DNA of 64,000 nucleotides, from the NCBI GenBank assembly GCA_030695565.1, contig JAUYRZ010000007.1, forward strand, positions 1 through 64,000. The letters are read 5' to 3'. This document shows, piece after piece, positions 37,491 through 45,809 of the stretch. The notes beneath the pieces were generated by a model. The model made no database searches. It was not told the DNA's origin and saw only the letters and a list, made by a program, of their open reading frames with translations. Origin of the DNA: Archangium sp. (lineage in GTDB: Bacteria; Myxococcota; Myxococcia; Myxococcales; Myxococcaceae). Position numbers and translations under genes: made by a program. Within the stretch, counting starts at the first letter, position 1. Each line of letters starts with the position of its first letter.

Positions 37491-38051
37491 TTACCGCGCG
37501 TCGAAGGCCTCGAGGATGACCTGGGCCGCGGGGCGCACCGTGTACGTCTCTGCCAGTGAGCGCCACTGCACCACGCCTTCGGCGTCGGTCAGGAAGACCG
37601 CAGGCCAGGCGATGTCGTTGGCCGGGTCGTAGACGCCGAACGCGCGGGTGAGCTGGCGATCGACGTCGAGGCCGAGCGGGAAGGTGAGGTGCAGCCGCTC
37701 GATCAACGCCTGGCTCTTCGCCAGGTCGTCGACCGAGACGGCGACGAGCCTCAGCCCCCGCCGTTCGAACTCCGCCTTCTTGTCGAGCAGCTCACCGAGC
37801 TGCGTTCGGCAATACGGTCACCAATGGCCCCGGTAGAAGAACAGGGCCGAGGGTTGGCCGTGCAGCGAGAGGGTGGAGCCGTCGGTCATGGCGAGCTTCA
37901 GGTCAGGCACCTGCGCGCCAACGTCGAGCGCCTGCTCGAGCCCGGCAGGGGGCGTCTTGCGCCGCGCCTCGGGCGGAAAACCGCCAGCCTTCATCACGGT
38001 CGCACAGCCGCCCAGGAGCAGGGCCAGCACCAGAGCGGTTCGAGCACGCAT
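37491..38051 (-). CDS. Peroxiredoxin-like selenoprotein (lipoprotein, UxxC redox motif)
   Basis: The coding frame runs from ATG 38051 (GGAGAAGCC upstream) to the TAA/TGA stop at 37491, interrupted once by TGA at 37818-37820. Read as Sec, this gives 186 residues: a lipoprotein signal (LVLALLLGGC), then an AhpC/TSA-type fold. The TGA lies exactly where this family has its first redox Cys, in FFYRGHW-U-PY-C-RTQL (Sec78, Cys81). The part after TGA is plainly homologous (RLVAVSVDDLAKSQALIERL, then AVFLTDAEGV) and in frame with no other defect. A perfect hairpin with a GGU loop begins 14 nt after the TGA (SECIS entry). It should reduce peroxides or disulphides at the envelope. A nonsense-mutated pseudogene is the alternative. 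Confidence 0.87.
37787..37820 (-). promoter_or_regulatory. Bacterial SECIS-like element with its UGA codon
   Basis: On the coding (minus) strand, TGA at 37820-37818 is followed after 14 nt by GCAGCTC-GGT-GAGCTGC (37803-37787), a perfect 7-bp stem with a 3-nt loop. The first loop base is 22 nt after the UGA, inside the usual bacterial SECIS window, and the loop begins with GG, matching the conserved G requirement. Bacterial SECIS elements lie within the coding region as here. Confidence 0.82.
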
Positions 38052-38062
38052 GGCTTCTCCTA

Positions 38063-38239
38063 TCACGTTCCGCGGATGTTCAGGCGGGAGCGTTCATGGC
38101 GCCGATCGGGCCGCGTCGCCGAGGCGCCCGGCGCGCCCTCGTTGCCCCAACCGCCCAGCCCGGGCCCACTGCCCCAATCGCGCAGGTCGGGAAACGCGCC
38201 CCACATGCTCAGCTTCTTGCTCTTTCCTGGAGTGGCCAT
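38063..38239 (-). CDS. 58-residue Gly/Trp-rich hypothetical protein
   Basis: Starts MATPGKSKKLSMWGAF, continues DLRDWGSGPGLGGWGNEG and ends RRHERSRLNIRGT. Its stop lies 11 bp before the selenoprotein ATG on the same strand, so the two are probably co-transcribed. Third-position GC is about 80%, above random for short frames but below the best genes here. No hydrophobic segment or known motif. It accounts for most of the 314-bp gap at 38052-38365. Could be a real co-factor protein or a chance frame. Confidence 0.45.
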   Translation of the reverse strand: MATPGKSKKLSMWGAFPDLRDWGSGPGLGGWGNEGAPGASATRPDRRHERSRLNIRGT

Positions 38240-38365
38240 GGGGATTCAATGAGGGCCACCCGAACTCGGCGCAACGACTCCGGAGGGCCGTTCAGCCGGG
38301 CGAGTGCGTTGGCCCCGGCGACGAGCGACCTCGTCGATCATCATCACGAGAGGGGGCAGCCTGTT

Positions 38366-39580
38366 CTACTCGCTGACCTTCAGCTCGCCCTTTTCCACCA
38401 CCGGGGTGCCGTCGGCGGTCACGGTCGAGTCGGGCAGGAACAGCGTCATGTCGAAGGTGGTCTTGTTGGTGCCGCCCGCCCAGCCGTCGCGGCCGACGAA
38501 GAGCGTGACGGCGCCTGCGGGAACGAAGGACAAGAGCTGCTTGCCCTTCGGCGCCTTCACGTCGGCGTTGATGCCGAAGTCGAGCACCGAGAGCGAGTCC
38601 TTGCCGGCAGGCGAGGCCTCGAAGAGCGCCTTGAGGCGGTCGAACGCCTTCGAGGGTTTCGCGGTCATCGAGGTGACCTTGCCGCCCGCGATGGTGAGCG
38701 TGAGGTCTTTCACGTCTTCGCCTTCGAAGAGGTGGCGCGTCACCACCACCGTGCCCTCGGCCGAGCTGGGGTCGATCAACGCGTAGACCTCGCCCGCGGG
38801 CAGCCAGGTGAGCAGCCGGGCTCCGCCTTCTTTCAAATCTTCGGGGGTGATCACGCCGTCGCTGACGTTGAGCGTCTTGGACTTGAGGCGGAGCTTGAGG
38901 TTGGTCCCTCCGGGCGTGGTGATGACCAACTGCCGGGTCTCGGGCACCGCGGCCATCACGGCCGCCGCGCGGGAGGCGAGCTGCCGGTAGTCGGTGCCCA
39001 CCCCCGCCCAGAACAGCGAGCTGAGCTCGGCCTCGGTGAGGTTCAGCTGCTTCGCGTTGGCCTTGCTCGGCGTCAGCCCGTTGCCCAGCCACACCGAGCG
39101 CATCTTGCGCTTCATGCGCTGCTCACCGAGTGCCGAGAGCGTCTTCTCGTAGGCCGTGATGCGCGAAGGCGCGACGTCCTTGAACAGGGCGGGGTCGTCG
39201 GCGCGCTCGATGAAGATGCGCACGTCGACCAGGGGAATGAGCTTCTCTTCCAGCGCGGCGCGGGTGGCGTCGTTCGCTTCGGGCACGGTCTGCAGCCACT
39301 TCTTGTGCATCTCGGGCCACTCGATGCGGGTGAGGGGGAGCGCGCCCCGCTGGCCGAGGGCGACGTAGAGCGCTTCCACCATGGCCAGGTCGCCGGGGTT
39401 AGCGTCGATCGCGACGACCTCGCCGGCCTTCACGCCGAGCACATCGCCGAGAATGCGATCGGCCGTTGCGGAGAAGTCCGTGGCCTTCGCCCGCGGCGTC
39501 GCAGGCGGAGCGGCGAGCGCGAGCCAGGGGGTGAGCGAAGAGAGCAGCAACAGGCGGGCGAGAGGCTTGACCAGCTTCAT
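38366..39580 (-). CDS. Secreted M29-like aminopeptidase
   Basis: 404 residues from ATG 39580 with a signal peptide (LARLLLLSSLTPWLALA). The middle and end carry the M29/AmpS layout: GTNLKLRLKSKTLNVSDGVI, the metal-site region LTWLPAGEVYALIDPSSAEG (compare PGGEVF in the family), and a C-terminal LDFGINADVKAPKGKQL...GAVTLFVG segment. The final family metal ligands are not all obvious by eye, and export is unusual for M29 enzymes, so activity is less certain than membership. Confidence 0.75.
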   Translation of the reverse strand: MKLVKPLARLLLLSSLTPWLALAAPPATPRAKATDFSATADRILGDVLGVKAGEVVAIDANPGDLAMVEALYVALGQRGALPLTRIEWPEMHKKWLQTVPEANDATRAALEEKLIPLVDVRIFIERADDPALFKDVAPSRITAYEKTLSALGEQRMKRKMRSVWLGNGLTPSKANAKQLNLTEAELSSLFWAGVGTDYRQLASRAAAVMAAVPETRQLVITTPGGTNLKLRLKSKTLNVSDGVITPEDLKEGGARLLTWLPAGEVYALIDPSSAEGTVVVTRHLFEGEDVKDLTLTIAGGKVTSMTAKPSKAFDRLKALFEASPAGKDSLSVLDFGINADVKAPKGKQLLSFVPAGAVTLFVGRDGWAGGTNKTTFDMTLFLPDSTVTADGTPVVEKGELKVSE

Positions 39581-39641
39581 GGTGGGTTCTCCGAAGCGAG
39601 GGGCGAACCGGCTTATACGCCGGCTGGGGATTTCGCGCGTG

Positions 39642-39942
39642 AGAGGACAGCCGAACCACGCTCGTCGTGATCCACGCGCGTGGTCGCCGGTGCATCCGCT
39701 TCTCGCCGTCGAAATCGCGGGCCAGAACGAAGACGAAGACATGCTGCTCGTGAAGGCGCGCTGGTATTTCAAGCATGGCGTCAAGACTGTGTGGTTGGTG
39801 CTCCCGGAGACGCGCGAAGTCATCTTCCTTCGCGGAATGCGCAACCCGCGACGCCTGAAGATGGGTGACCCGGATTCCGGCAGACCCTGAGCTGCCCGCG
39901 CTCGAGCCGCTCGTCTCTCGGCTCTTTCACCAACTCCGCTGA
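39642..39942 (+). pseudogene. Remnant of a Uma2-family (PD-(D/E)XK-like) gene
   Basis: A frame reads HPLLAVEIAGQNEDEDMLLV and continues KARWYFKHGVKTVWLVLPETREV, the classic core of Uma2 endonuclease-fold proteins (VEV...E..LL.KA..Y...GV..VW.V.P..R.V). It ends early at TGA 39888-39890, but the next frame continues PELPALEPLVSRLFHQLR with a stop at 39942, matching the family's C terminus. The N-terminal half is missing. This is a 5'-truncated, frameshifted relic. Uma2 genes are typically multicopy in such genomes. Confidence 0.7.
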
Positions 39943-40003
39943 GACGAGCTGTTCGACGTCGGGGAGGGCTCAGCCCACCAGCACCACGCGAAGTCGCTAC
40001 CGA

Positions 40004-41281
40004 TCAGGCCGGCTTCCGCGGCCCATCGAGCAGAATCGCCACCACCATGTCGCTCATCACGTTCACACCCGAACGTGCGCGCGCGAGGATCCAGTCGACG
40101 GGCATCACGAAGGCGATCGCCACCGCCACCAGCTGCGGCGGCAACCCCATCGCCCCCAGCACCAGCGGCAACATCACCAGCCCCGCCTCCGGAATGCCCG
40201 CGATGCCGATGCCCGCCATCAACGACGAGAGCACCACCACCACCTGCTGACCGAACGTGAGCTCGAGCCCCAGCGCCTGCGCGACGAACAACGCAGCCAT
40301 CGCCTCGTAGAGCGTGATGCCGTCGTTGTTGAGGTTGGTACCCACGCACGCCGCCAGCCGGGCCGACTCGTGCGAGACGCCCAGCTTCTCCGTGAGGCAC
40401 TTCAAGGTCACCGGCACCGACGCGAGGCTGCTGTTGGTGGACAACCCGGTGAGCACTGCGTCTGCACCCTTGCCGATGTACTCGCGCGGCGTGCGACGGC
40501 CGATGAGCCAGGCCACCGCCGGGTAGTACACGAACGCGTGCAGGCCCATGCCGAGCAACACCACGCCTAAGAACGGCGCGAGCGTGGCGAACACACCCAG
40601 GCCCGCGCGGCCCACCACCTGCGCCACCAGGCCAAACACCGCGAACGGCACCGTCATCACCACCCAACCCAACACCAGCACCAGCGCTTGATACGCACCG
40701 TGCACGAACGTCTCGAGGGACTGAATGTCGAGCGCGTTCTCCTTCAAGCGGCGCAGCGCCGCGCCGAACAGCAACGCCAGCAACACCACCGGGATGATGC
40801 TGTTCTTGGCGAACGGGTCGACCAGGCTCTCGGGCACGTAGCTCTGCAGCGCCTTGATGGGCGAGAGCGCGTCGGGCGCCAGGGTGCTCTGGAGCGGCGG
40901 CACGTTGCCTTCCTCCAGCACCTTCTTGAAGTGCGCGCGCGAACCGATGCCCGGCTCGAGCACGTTCATCAAGGTGAGCCCGATGCCGAACGCCACGCTC
41001 ACGTTGACCGCGCAGATGAGCAGCAGCTTGAGCCCCGCGCGCGCGGAGATCTGCGTGGTCAAGAACGCGTCGAGCACCGCGAAGAGCACCAGCGGCACGG
41101 CCAGCGCCTTGAGCAGGCGGATGACCAGCAGGCCCAGGTCACCCAGTTGTTCGTTGCCCGCGCCGAGGAGGAAGGGCTCCTTGCCGAACACCACGCCGAG
41201 CAGCGCGCCCAGCGTGACGCCGATGATCACCTGCACGAAGAGCGGCAGGTGAAAGCCCTGCTTCCTGCTCAAGAGGTCCAC
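40004..41281 (-). CDS. Dicarboxylate/amino acid:cation symporter (DAACS, GltP/DctA family)
   Basis: 425 residues with about eight membrane helices and two re-entrant loops. Hallmarks: STNSSLASVPVTLKCLTEKLGV (the Ser-rich HP1 region), ACVGTNLNNDGITLYEAMAALF (the NMDGT-type motif, here NLNNDG), and AGIGIAGIPEAGLVMLPLVLGAMGLP (HP2). It couples Na+ or H+ to uptake of dicarboxylates or acidic amino acids. It lies just downstream of the DUF2378 gene with a 13-bp overlap, so it is probably co-transcribed. Confidence 0.95.
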   Translation of the reverse strand: MDLLSRKQGFHLPLFVQVIIGVTLGALLGVVFGKEPFLLGAGNEQLGDLGLLVIRLLKALAVPLVLFAVLDAFLTTQISARAGLKLLLICAVNVSVAFGIGLTLMNVLEPGIGSRAHFKKVLEEGNVPPLQSTLAPDALSPIKALQSYVPESLVDPFAKNSIIPVVLLALLFGAALRRLKENALDIQSLETFVHGAYQALVLVLGWVVMTVPFAVFGLVAQVVGRAGLGVFATLAPFLGVVLLGMGLHAFVYYPAVAWLIGRRTPREYIGKGADAVLTGLSTNSSLASVPVTLKCLTEKLGVSHESARLAACVGTNLNNDGITLYEAMAALFVAQALGLELTFGQQVVVVLSSLMAGIGIAGIPEAGLVMLPLVLGAMGLPPQLVAVAIAFVMPVDWILARARSGVNVMSDMVVAILLDGPRKPA

Positions 41282-41820
41282 TCGAGCCGCATGGTGAACC
41301 CTTCGGTGTCTTGCGTCTTCAGGGTCACGCGCGGCGAAGGCACGTGGAGGTGCGTGAGCATCTCCTCGATCACGCCCATGTCGTACTCGGGCAGGGTGTG
41401 CTTCTCGTTCAAGTGGAAGTCGAAGCAGGTAGGGGTGATCTGCGTGAGCAGCACCTTGGTGTAGTTGTTCGTCGAGGCGTAGCTGCGGGCCGCGCGGTCG
41501 AGCGCCCTGACCGGGCCGATGAGGCGCAGCAGGGGGAACAGCGCCTTGCCCATGAAGGTCTCTCCAAAGCCCACCACCGTGGAGCGCCCCAACTTCCGGT
41601 AGGCCTCGGGCGCCGCGTCCTCGGCATAGAGATGTTGGGCCGAGAGCGAGAGCACCGATGCCCAGGTCTCGACCGGATACGCGGGGTTGAAGGGGCGATC
41701 GAGGCGCACGCCCAGGGCCACCAACGCCTGATCCAGCTGGGGGGTCACCCTGTTTCGGAAGTCTTTGGAGAACAGCGCATCGAACCCAGAACCAAAGACC
41801 ACTCGCGTCTCGACAGCCAT
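41269..41820 (-). CDS. DUF2378/TIGR02265 family protein
   Basis: 183 residues from ATG 41820. Family features: a short N-terminal VVFGSGFDALF motif, FNPAYPVETWASVLSLSAQHLY, then YRKLGRSTVVGFGETFMGKALFPLLRLIGP and PTCFDFHLNEKHTLPEYDMGVIEEML. This family is largely restricted to myxobacteria and often occurs as multiple paralogues. It is a strong taxonomic hint. Its last codons overlap the symporter start by 13 bp. Function unknown. Confidence 0.85.
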   Translation of the reverse strand: MAVETRVVFGSGFDALFSKDFRNRVTPQLDQALVALGVRLDRPFNPAYPVETWASVLSLSAQHLYAEDAAPEAYRKLGRSTVVGFGETFMGKALFPLLRLIGPVRALDRAARSYASTNNYTKVLLTQITPTCFDFHLNEKHTLPEYDMGVIEEMLTHLHVPSPRVTLKTQDTEGFTMRLEWTS

Positions 41821-41889
41821 GAAGCGGAGATCTACCTCAGGTTGTGTGAAGCTGCGCCTCTGGCCGGCAGAGCAGCACCTGGAGTCGTC

Positions 41890-42591
41890 ATGAAGCGCGT
41901 CGTCACCGCCCTCTTTCTCCTCACTGGCGCAGGCTGCCTGTCGCCCGTCGACGATCGCTGGTGCGGGCCGCAGAACCCGTGTTCGGCCGGCTTCTTCTGC
42001 ACCAGCGACTTTCACTGCGTGCTCAGCCGCGATGGCGGCACCGGCGGCGGCACCATGGGGGGTGGCACCGGTGGCGGCGGTGGCAGGACCGATGCCGGTG
42101 TGGATGCCGGCGCGGGCGGTGGCGGAGGTCAGCGCTGCGACGGCATGAGCTGTTCAAGCGGCTGCTGCCTCGGGGGCAGCTGCGTACCGGTGAATTTGCA
42201 GGGTCAGAACACCTGCGGCTTCTTCGGCGACGCGTGCAAGTCGTGCTCTCGAGATGAAGGCTGCACGAGCGGCCGGTGCCAGCAGGTGATCTTCGATGCG
42301 GGCGTCGCGTCCAGCATCGGGGGGCCCTGCGCCGACGACTCGAACTGCGGCAACGACGGCCAGAGCTTCTGCATCCCCGAGTTCAGCGGCGGTCAGCCCA
42401 CCGGCTTCACCGGCGGCTACTGCAGCCGCACCTGCGACAACGAGCCGTGCCCGATGAACGGCGTGTGCGTGGAAGCCGAAACGGGAGGCGGTGACATCGT
42501 GAACATCTGCCTCGCAGGTTGCCCCAACAACATCTGCCGCGCGGGCTACCAGTGCGAGATGCAGGGCATGTCTGCGGTCTGTCTGCCGTAG
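41890..42591 (+). CDS. Cys-rich lipoprotein with Gly-rich linker
   Basis: 233 residues. Lipobox in LFLLTGAGC, a first Cys cluster (CGPQNPCSAGFFCTSDFHC), a GGGTGGGGG linker with DAG repeats, then further Cys clusters (CCLGGSCVP, CRRE-like positions, and CSRTCDNEPC...CLAGCPNNICRAGYQC). The last cluster resembles EGF/Cys-rich repeats found in surface proteins of myxobacteria. Divergent from the DUF2378-symporter pair. Confidence 0.78.
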   Translation: MKRVVTALFLLTGAGCLSPVDDRWCGPQNPCSAGFFCTSDFHCVLSRDGGTGGGTMGGGTGGGGGRTDAGVDAGAGGGGGQRCDGMSCSSGCCLGGSCVPVNLQGQNTCGFFGDACKSCSRDEGCTSGRCQQVIFDAGVASSIGGPCADDSNCGNDGQSFCIPEFSGGQPTGFTGGYCSRTCDNEPCPMNGVCVEAETGGGDIVNICLAGCPNNICRAGYQCEMQGMSAVCLP

Positions 42592-42659
42592 ACCGTTCGC
42601 ATCGAGCGCAGTCGAGATGCCAGAGTGGCTCGACGCAAACGGTGTGTGACAATGCCGCG

Positions 42660-43814
42660 ATGCGCTCCCTCGCGTTGCTGCTCTCGATGTCTGTGTTGGC
42701 GTGTGCAGGCGCCGGACCCACGCGAGACAAAAGGGCCTTCTTCCAGCGAGTCGATCTCCCTCGCTGGCAGCGGCTGGGCATCGAGCCGAACTTCCTCGCG
42801 CAGGCCCTCGACACCACCCACTCGATGTCCGAGTTCTTCGACGACGTCTGGGTGAAACGCTGGCTCGATGAAGGCAGAAGGCTCGAGGCCATCGCGGCCG
42901 GGCTCGAGAGCACCGACCCCACCGCAGCGGGCAAGGCCTACGCAGACGCCGCGCGCTACTACATCGTGGCGCACTACCCGAACCCCAGGACGCCGCTGAA
43001 GAAGGAGGCCTTCGAAGCCTCCTTGCGCACCACGAGCAAGGGCATGGCGCTGGGCGGTATCGCTTTCGATCCGATCGACTTCACGGCCCCCATGGGCGCG
43101 CTGCACGTGGTGCGCAGCAAGCCGCTGGGTGACGGCGTGAAGCGGCCGGTGATCATCGTGAGCGGCGGGCTCGACGGCTACAAGGAGGAGCTCGCGCTGT
43201 TGCTCCAGGGATCTCTTGCGGGCTCCGGCGTGGCGAATGGCGTGGTGCTGGTGTTGGCCGACATGCCGGGCACGGGTCAGAACCCGCGGCCGCTCTCGGC
43301 GAAGGGTCACGAAGAATACTCGGCGATCATCGACCGCCTCGCCACCGAGCCCGACATCGACAGCACCCGCATCGGCTTCATGGGCTTGTCGTTCGGTGGT
43401 TACTGGGCAGTGCGGTTGCCGCAGGTCGAGCCGCGCATCAAAGCCGCGGTGAACTTCGGAGGCCCGATGACCAGGGCCTTCACCCTGAGCAACTTCGGCC
43501 GGCTGCCCGATGCCTTCGTGCAGGCCGCGTTGCAGGTGATGGGCGTGAGCAACATCTTCGGTCTGGCCGGGGTCTCCGATTCATTGGCGAAGTCGGTGAG
43601 CGATGGCCTGGCCACGAATCAAAAACCACTGCTGACCATCAACGGCACGGAAGACTCGGTCATCCCCATGGAAGACACGATGTTTCCCGGCACTGCGGGT
43701 TCGCCGCGCACGTTCTTCCTCGTGCCCGGAGATGATCACTGCGCGATGGGCAACCTCGAGCTGGTCGTCGGCGTGGCGAAGTCGTGGCTCGACAAGGAAC
43801 TCGCCGCCCCCTGA
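42660..43814 (+). CDS. FrsA-like alpha/beta-hydrolase (esterase), probable lipoprotein
   Basis: 384 residues from ATG 42660. Possible lipobox (LSMSVLAC). The catalytic pattern is clear: nucleophile elbow GFMGLSFGGYW (Ser), Asp in NGTEDSVIPMED, and His in PGDDHCAMGNL, in the order of FrsA/DUF1100 esterases. An oxyanion strand VIIVSGGLDGYKEEL precedes them. Substrate unknown. Converges with the small DUF1279 gene. Confidence 0.85.
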   Translation: MRSLALLLSMSVLACAGAGPTRDKRAFFQRVDLPRWQRLGIEPNFLAQALDTTHSMSEFFDDVWVKRWLDEGRRLEAIAAGLESTDPTAAGKAYADAARYYIVAHYPNPRTPLKKEAFEASLRTTSKGMALGGIAFDPIDFTAPMGALHVVRSKPLGDGVKRPVIIVSGGLDGYKEELALLLQGSLAGSGVANGVVLVLADMPGTGQNPRPLSAKGHEEYSAIIDRLATEPDIDSTRIGFMGLSFGGYWAVRLPQVEPRIKAAVNFGGPMTRAFTLSNFGRLPDAFVQAALQVMGVSNIFGLAGVSDSLAKSVSDGLATNQKPLLTINGTEDSVIPMEDTMFPGTAGSPRTFFLVPGDDHCAMGNLELVVGVAKSWLDKELAAP

Positions 43815-43818
43815 ACCT

Positions 43819-44064
43819 TCAGGGAATCGAAGGCGGGGGTTTCGGCTTCGAGGGCGCGAAACGTTCGACGAGCTTCGCCACGATGGGGGTGAGCACCAGC
43901 GTGGCGAGAATGCGCAGCGGCTGGGTGAGCTTGGTGGCGACCCAGGCAGCGCCGATGGTGCCCGCGGTGCCGGCGGCGGAGTCGACCTCCACCCCGAACT
44001 TGATGGCGATCGCGAAGCCGGAGAGCACCAGCGCGAAGATGGTGAAGTAGATGATGATCGCCAC
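43819..44064 (-). CDS. DUF1279 (FAM210-like) membrane protein, start uncertain
   Basis: 81 residues from GTG 44064. It has a membrane helix (IIIYFTIFALVLSGFAIAI) and the family's C-terminal motif WVATKLTQPLRILATLVLTPIVA. Upstream, the same frame continues with the family-like KPPLKERLTTLLNEYGRVA for about 27 codons before a stop, but it has no ATG, GTG or TTG. So the real start is either the GTG or a rare codon further upstream. The upstream part looks coding. Confidence 0.7.
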   Translation of the reverse strand: MAIIIYFTIFALVLSGFAIAIKFGVEVDSAAGTAGTIGAAWVATKLTQPLRILATLVLTPIVAKLVERFAPSKPKPPPSIP

Positions 44065-44187
44065 GCGCCCGTACTCGTTGAGCAGGGTGGTGAGGCGTTC
44101 CTTCAGTGGCGGCTTGGGTTCGATGCCGGGGGCATATCGCGCTTATCGGTCAACGGCGACGCTCACGTGCGTCGTCGGGCACCCACT

Positions 44188-45717
44188 TCAACGGCGCCCC
44201 TGCCGGCCCTTCTCCTTCTTGCGGCGTTCATCCTCTTCCGCACGTTGAGCCTGTCCCTCACTCTCGAAGCGCTCCTCCTTCTCTTTCTCCCGCGCAACGA
44301 GCTGCTGCTCGCGCTGCCGTCGTTGTTCATCATCGAGACGACGAGCCTGCTGCTCAGACTCAATTCGCTGCCGCTGATCGGCCTCGAGGCGCTGCCGTTG
44401 GTCGGACTGTGCGCGCTGGGCCTGGAGCTCAGCCTCACGTTGTTGCCGGCGCTCAGCTTCGGCACGTGCAGCTTCACGCTGCGCCTGTTCCGCTTCAGCG
44501 CGCATGGTCTCTTGCTGTTGTCGACGCTCGGCCTCGATGCGTTCTGCATCACGCTGCTGGCGGCGCTCGGCCTCGACACGCGCTGCCTCACGCTGTGCGC
44601 GCTCGGCTTCCGCGCGCATCGCCTCTCGCTGCTGACGGCGCTCGGCTTCGACGCGAGCCGCCTCACGCTGAATCCGCTCAGCCTCCGCACGAGCCGCTTC
44701 ACGCTGGATTCGCTCCGCCTCAGCACGCGCCGATTCACGCTGCATGCGCTCGGCTTCAACGCGCGCCGCGTCACGCTGGATTCGCTCGGTCTCGGCACGC
44801 TCGGTCTCTCGCTGCTGCCGGCGCTCCGCTTCAACGCGAGCTGCTTCTCGCTGTATCCGCTCGCTCTCGGCACGCTCGGTCTCCCGCTGCTGCCGGCGCT
44901 CGGCTTCAACGCGAGCTTGCTCTCGCTGAATCCGCTCGCCCTCGACACGCGCCGCCTCGCGCTGCATCCGTTCCGCCTCAGCACGCGCCACTTCGCGCTG
45001 CATCCGCTCAGCTTCAGCGCGCGCCATTTCACGCTGCTGACGACGCTCCGCTTCGACCCGCTCGGCATCACGCTGACGACGCTCTGCTTCGACCCGCTCC
45101 GCATCACGCTGGCGACGTTCCGCTTCCACACGCTCGGCCTCGGCACGTTCTGCTTCACGCCGCCGGCGCTCACCCTCAACTCGCCCAGGTTCGCGCTGCT
45201 GACGGCGCTCGGCCTCGATGCGATCCGCTTCAGCGCGCTGCCACCGTTCAATCTCGAGCCGCTCATCCTCACGTTGGCGACGCTCGGCCTCAGCGCGTTG
45301 ACCCTCCCGCTGCCGGTGCTCGGCATCGATCCGCGCCGCCTCGGCGTCGCGCCGATCCTCCCGGCTGACCCGCATGCCGCGCTCGAACGGCCGCCGCCTC
45401 TGAACGTCACGCCGCCCCGGCGCCCACGCCCACGGCACCCCTTCACTGCGCCGCTCACGACGAACACACCGCTGCCCCTCGATGAAGACGTACGTGTCGC
45501 CCTCGAAGTACTGCTCGGTCACGTAGAAGAAGACGTCGCCCTCGTAGAAGTGCTCGTCGGCCACGTACGGATAGGCCTCGACCGTCTCGACCACGACCTC
45601 GGTCACCACCACCGGAGCAAGCCCGCCCGAGTGCACGCACCCCGAAGCCAGCAGCATCACCACCAACACGTTTGCAGTTCTCACGCGACCAGCGACGCGC
45701 GCTCCCCCCGAAGCCAT
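44188..45717 (-). CDS. Lipoprotein with about 330-residue highly repetitive charged coiled coil
   Basis: 509 residues. Lipobox in VVMLLASGC, a beta-rich head with [15 protein letters not shown] and [12 protein letters not shown], then a long stretch built from short units of the [14 protein letters not shown] and [20 protein letters not shown] types down to a basic end. Alternating Ala/Glu/Arg at about seven-residue spacing predicts one long, charged coiled coil or single alpha-helix. It could act as a ruler or tether from the outer membrane into the periplasm. The opposite strand is open for a similar length only because of this composition. Confidence 0.85.
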   Translation of the reverse strand: MASGGARVAGRVRTANVLVVMLLASGCVHSGGLAPVVVTEVVVETVEAYPYVADEHFYEGDVFFYVTEQYFEGDTYVFIEGQRCVRRERRSEGVPWAWAPGRRDVQRRRPFERGMRVSREDRRDAEAARIDAEHRQREGQRAEAERRQREDERLEIERWQRAEADRIEAERRQQREPGRVEGERRRREAERAEAERVEAERRQRDAERVEAERRQRDAERVEAERRQQREMARAEAERMQREVARAEAERMQREAARVEGERIQREQARVEAERRQQRETERAESERIQREAARVEAERRQQRETERAETERIQRDAARVEAERMQRESARAEAERIQREAARAEAERIQREAARVEAERRQQREAMRAEAERAQREAARVEAERRQQRDAERIEAERRQQQETMRAEAEQAQREAARAEAERRQQREAELQAQRAQSDQRQRLEADQRQRIESEQQARRLDDEQRRQREQQLVAREKEKEERFESEGQAQRAEEDERRKKEKGRQGRR

Positions 45718-45809
45718 TCACGCCGCCGGTTTAAAGAAGCATTTTGCCCTCACCCTGCCGTGTAATTCTTCTTGGGAAACCTTCCGGAGGCCGCTCTCGA
45801 CAATTAAGA

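Noticed and set aside
37491..38051. Simple pseudogene interpretation of the split redoxin
   Set aside because: Only one stop, exactly at the redox position, with a perfect SECIS-like hairpin and no frameshift elsewhere; Sec is the better reading, though genome-wide selABC is needed.
43732..45765. Very long plus-strand frames (677 and 420 codons) opposite the coiled-coil lipoprotein
   Set aside because: They are shadows of the repetitive minus-strand gene, which has the lipobox, good codon bias and coherent coiled coil; the plus frames are low-complexity Leu/Ser/Ala or Arg-rich.
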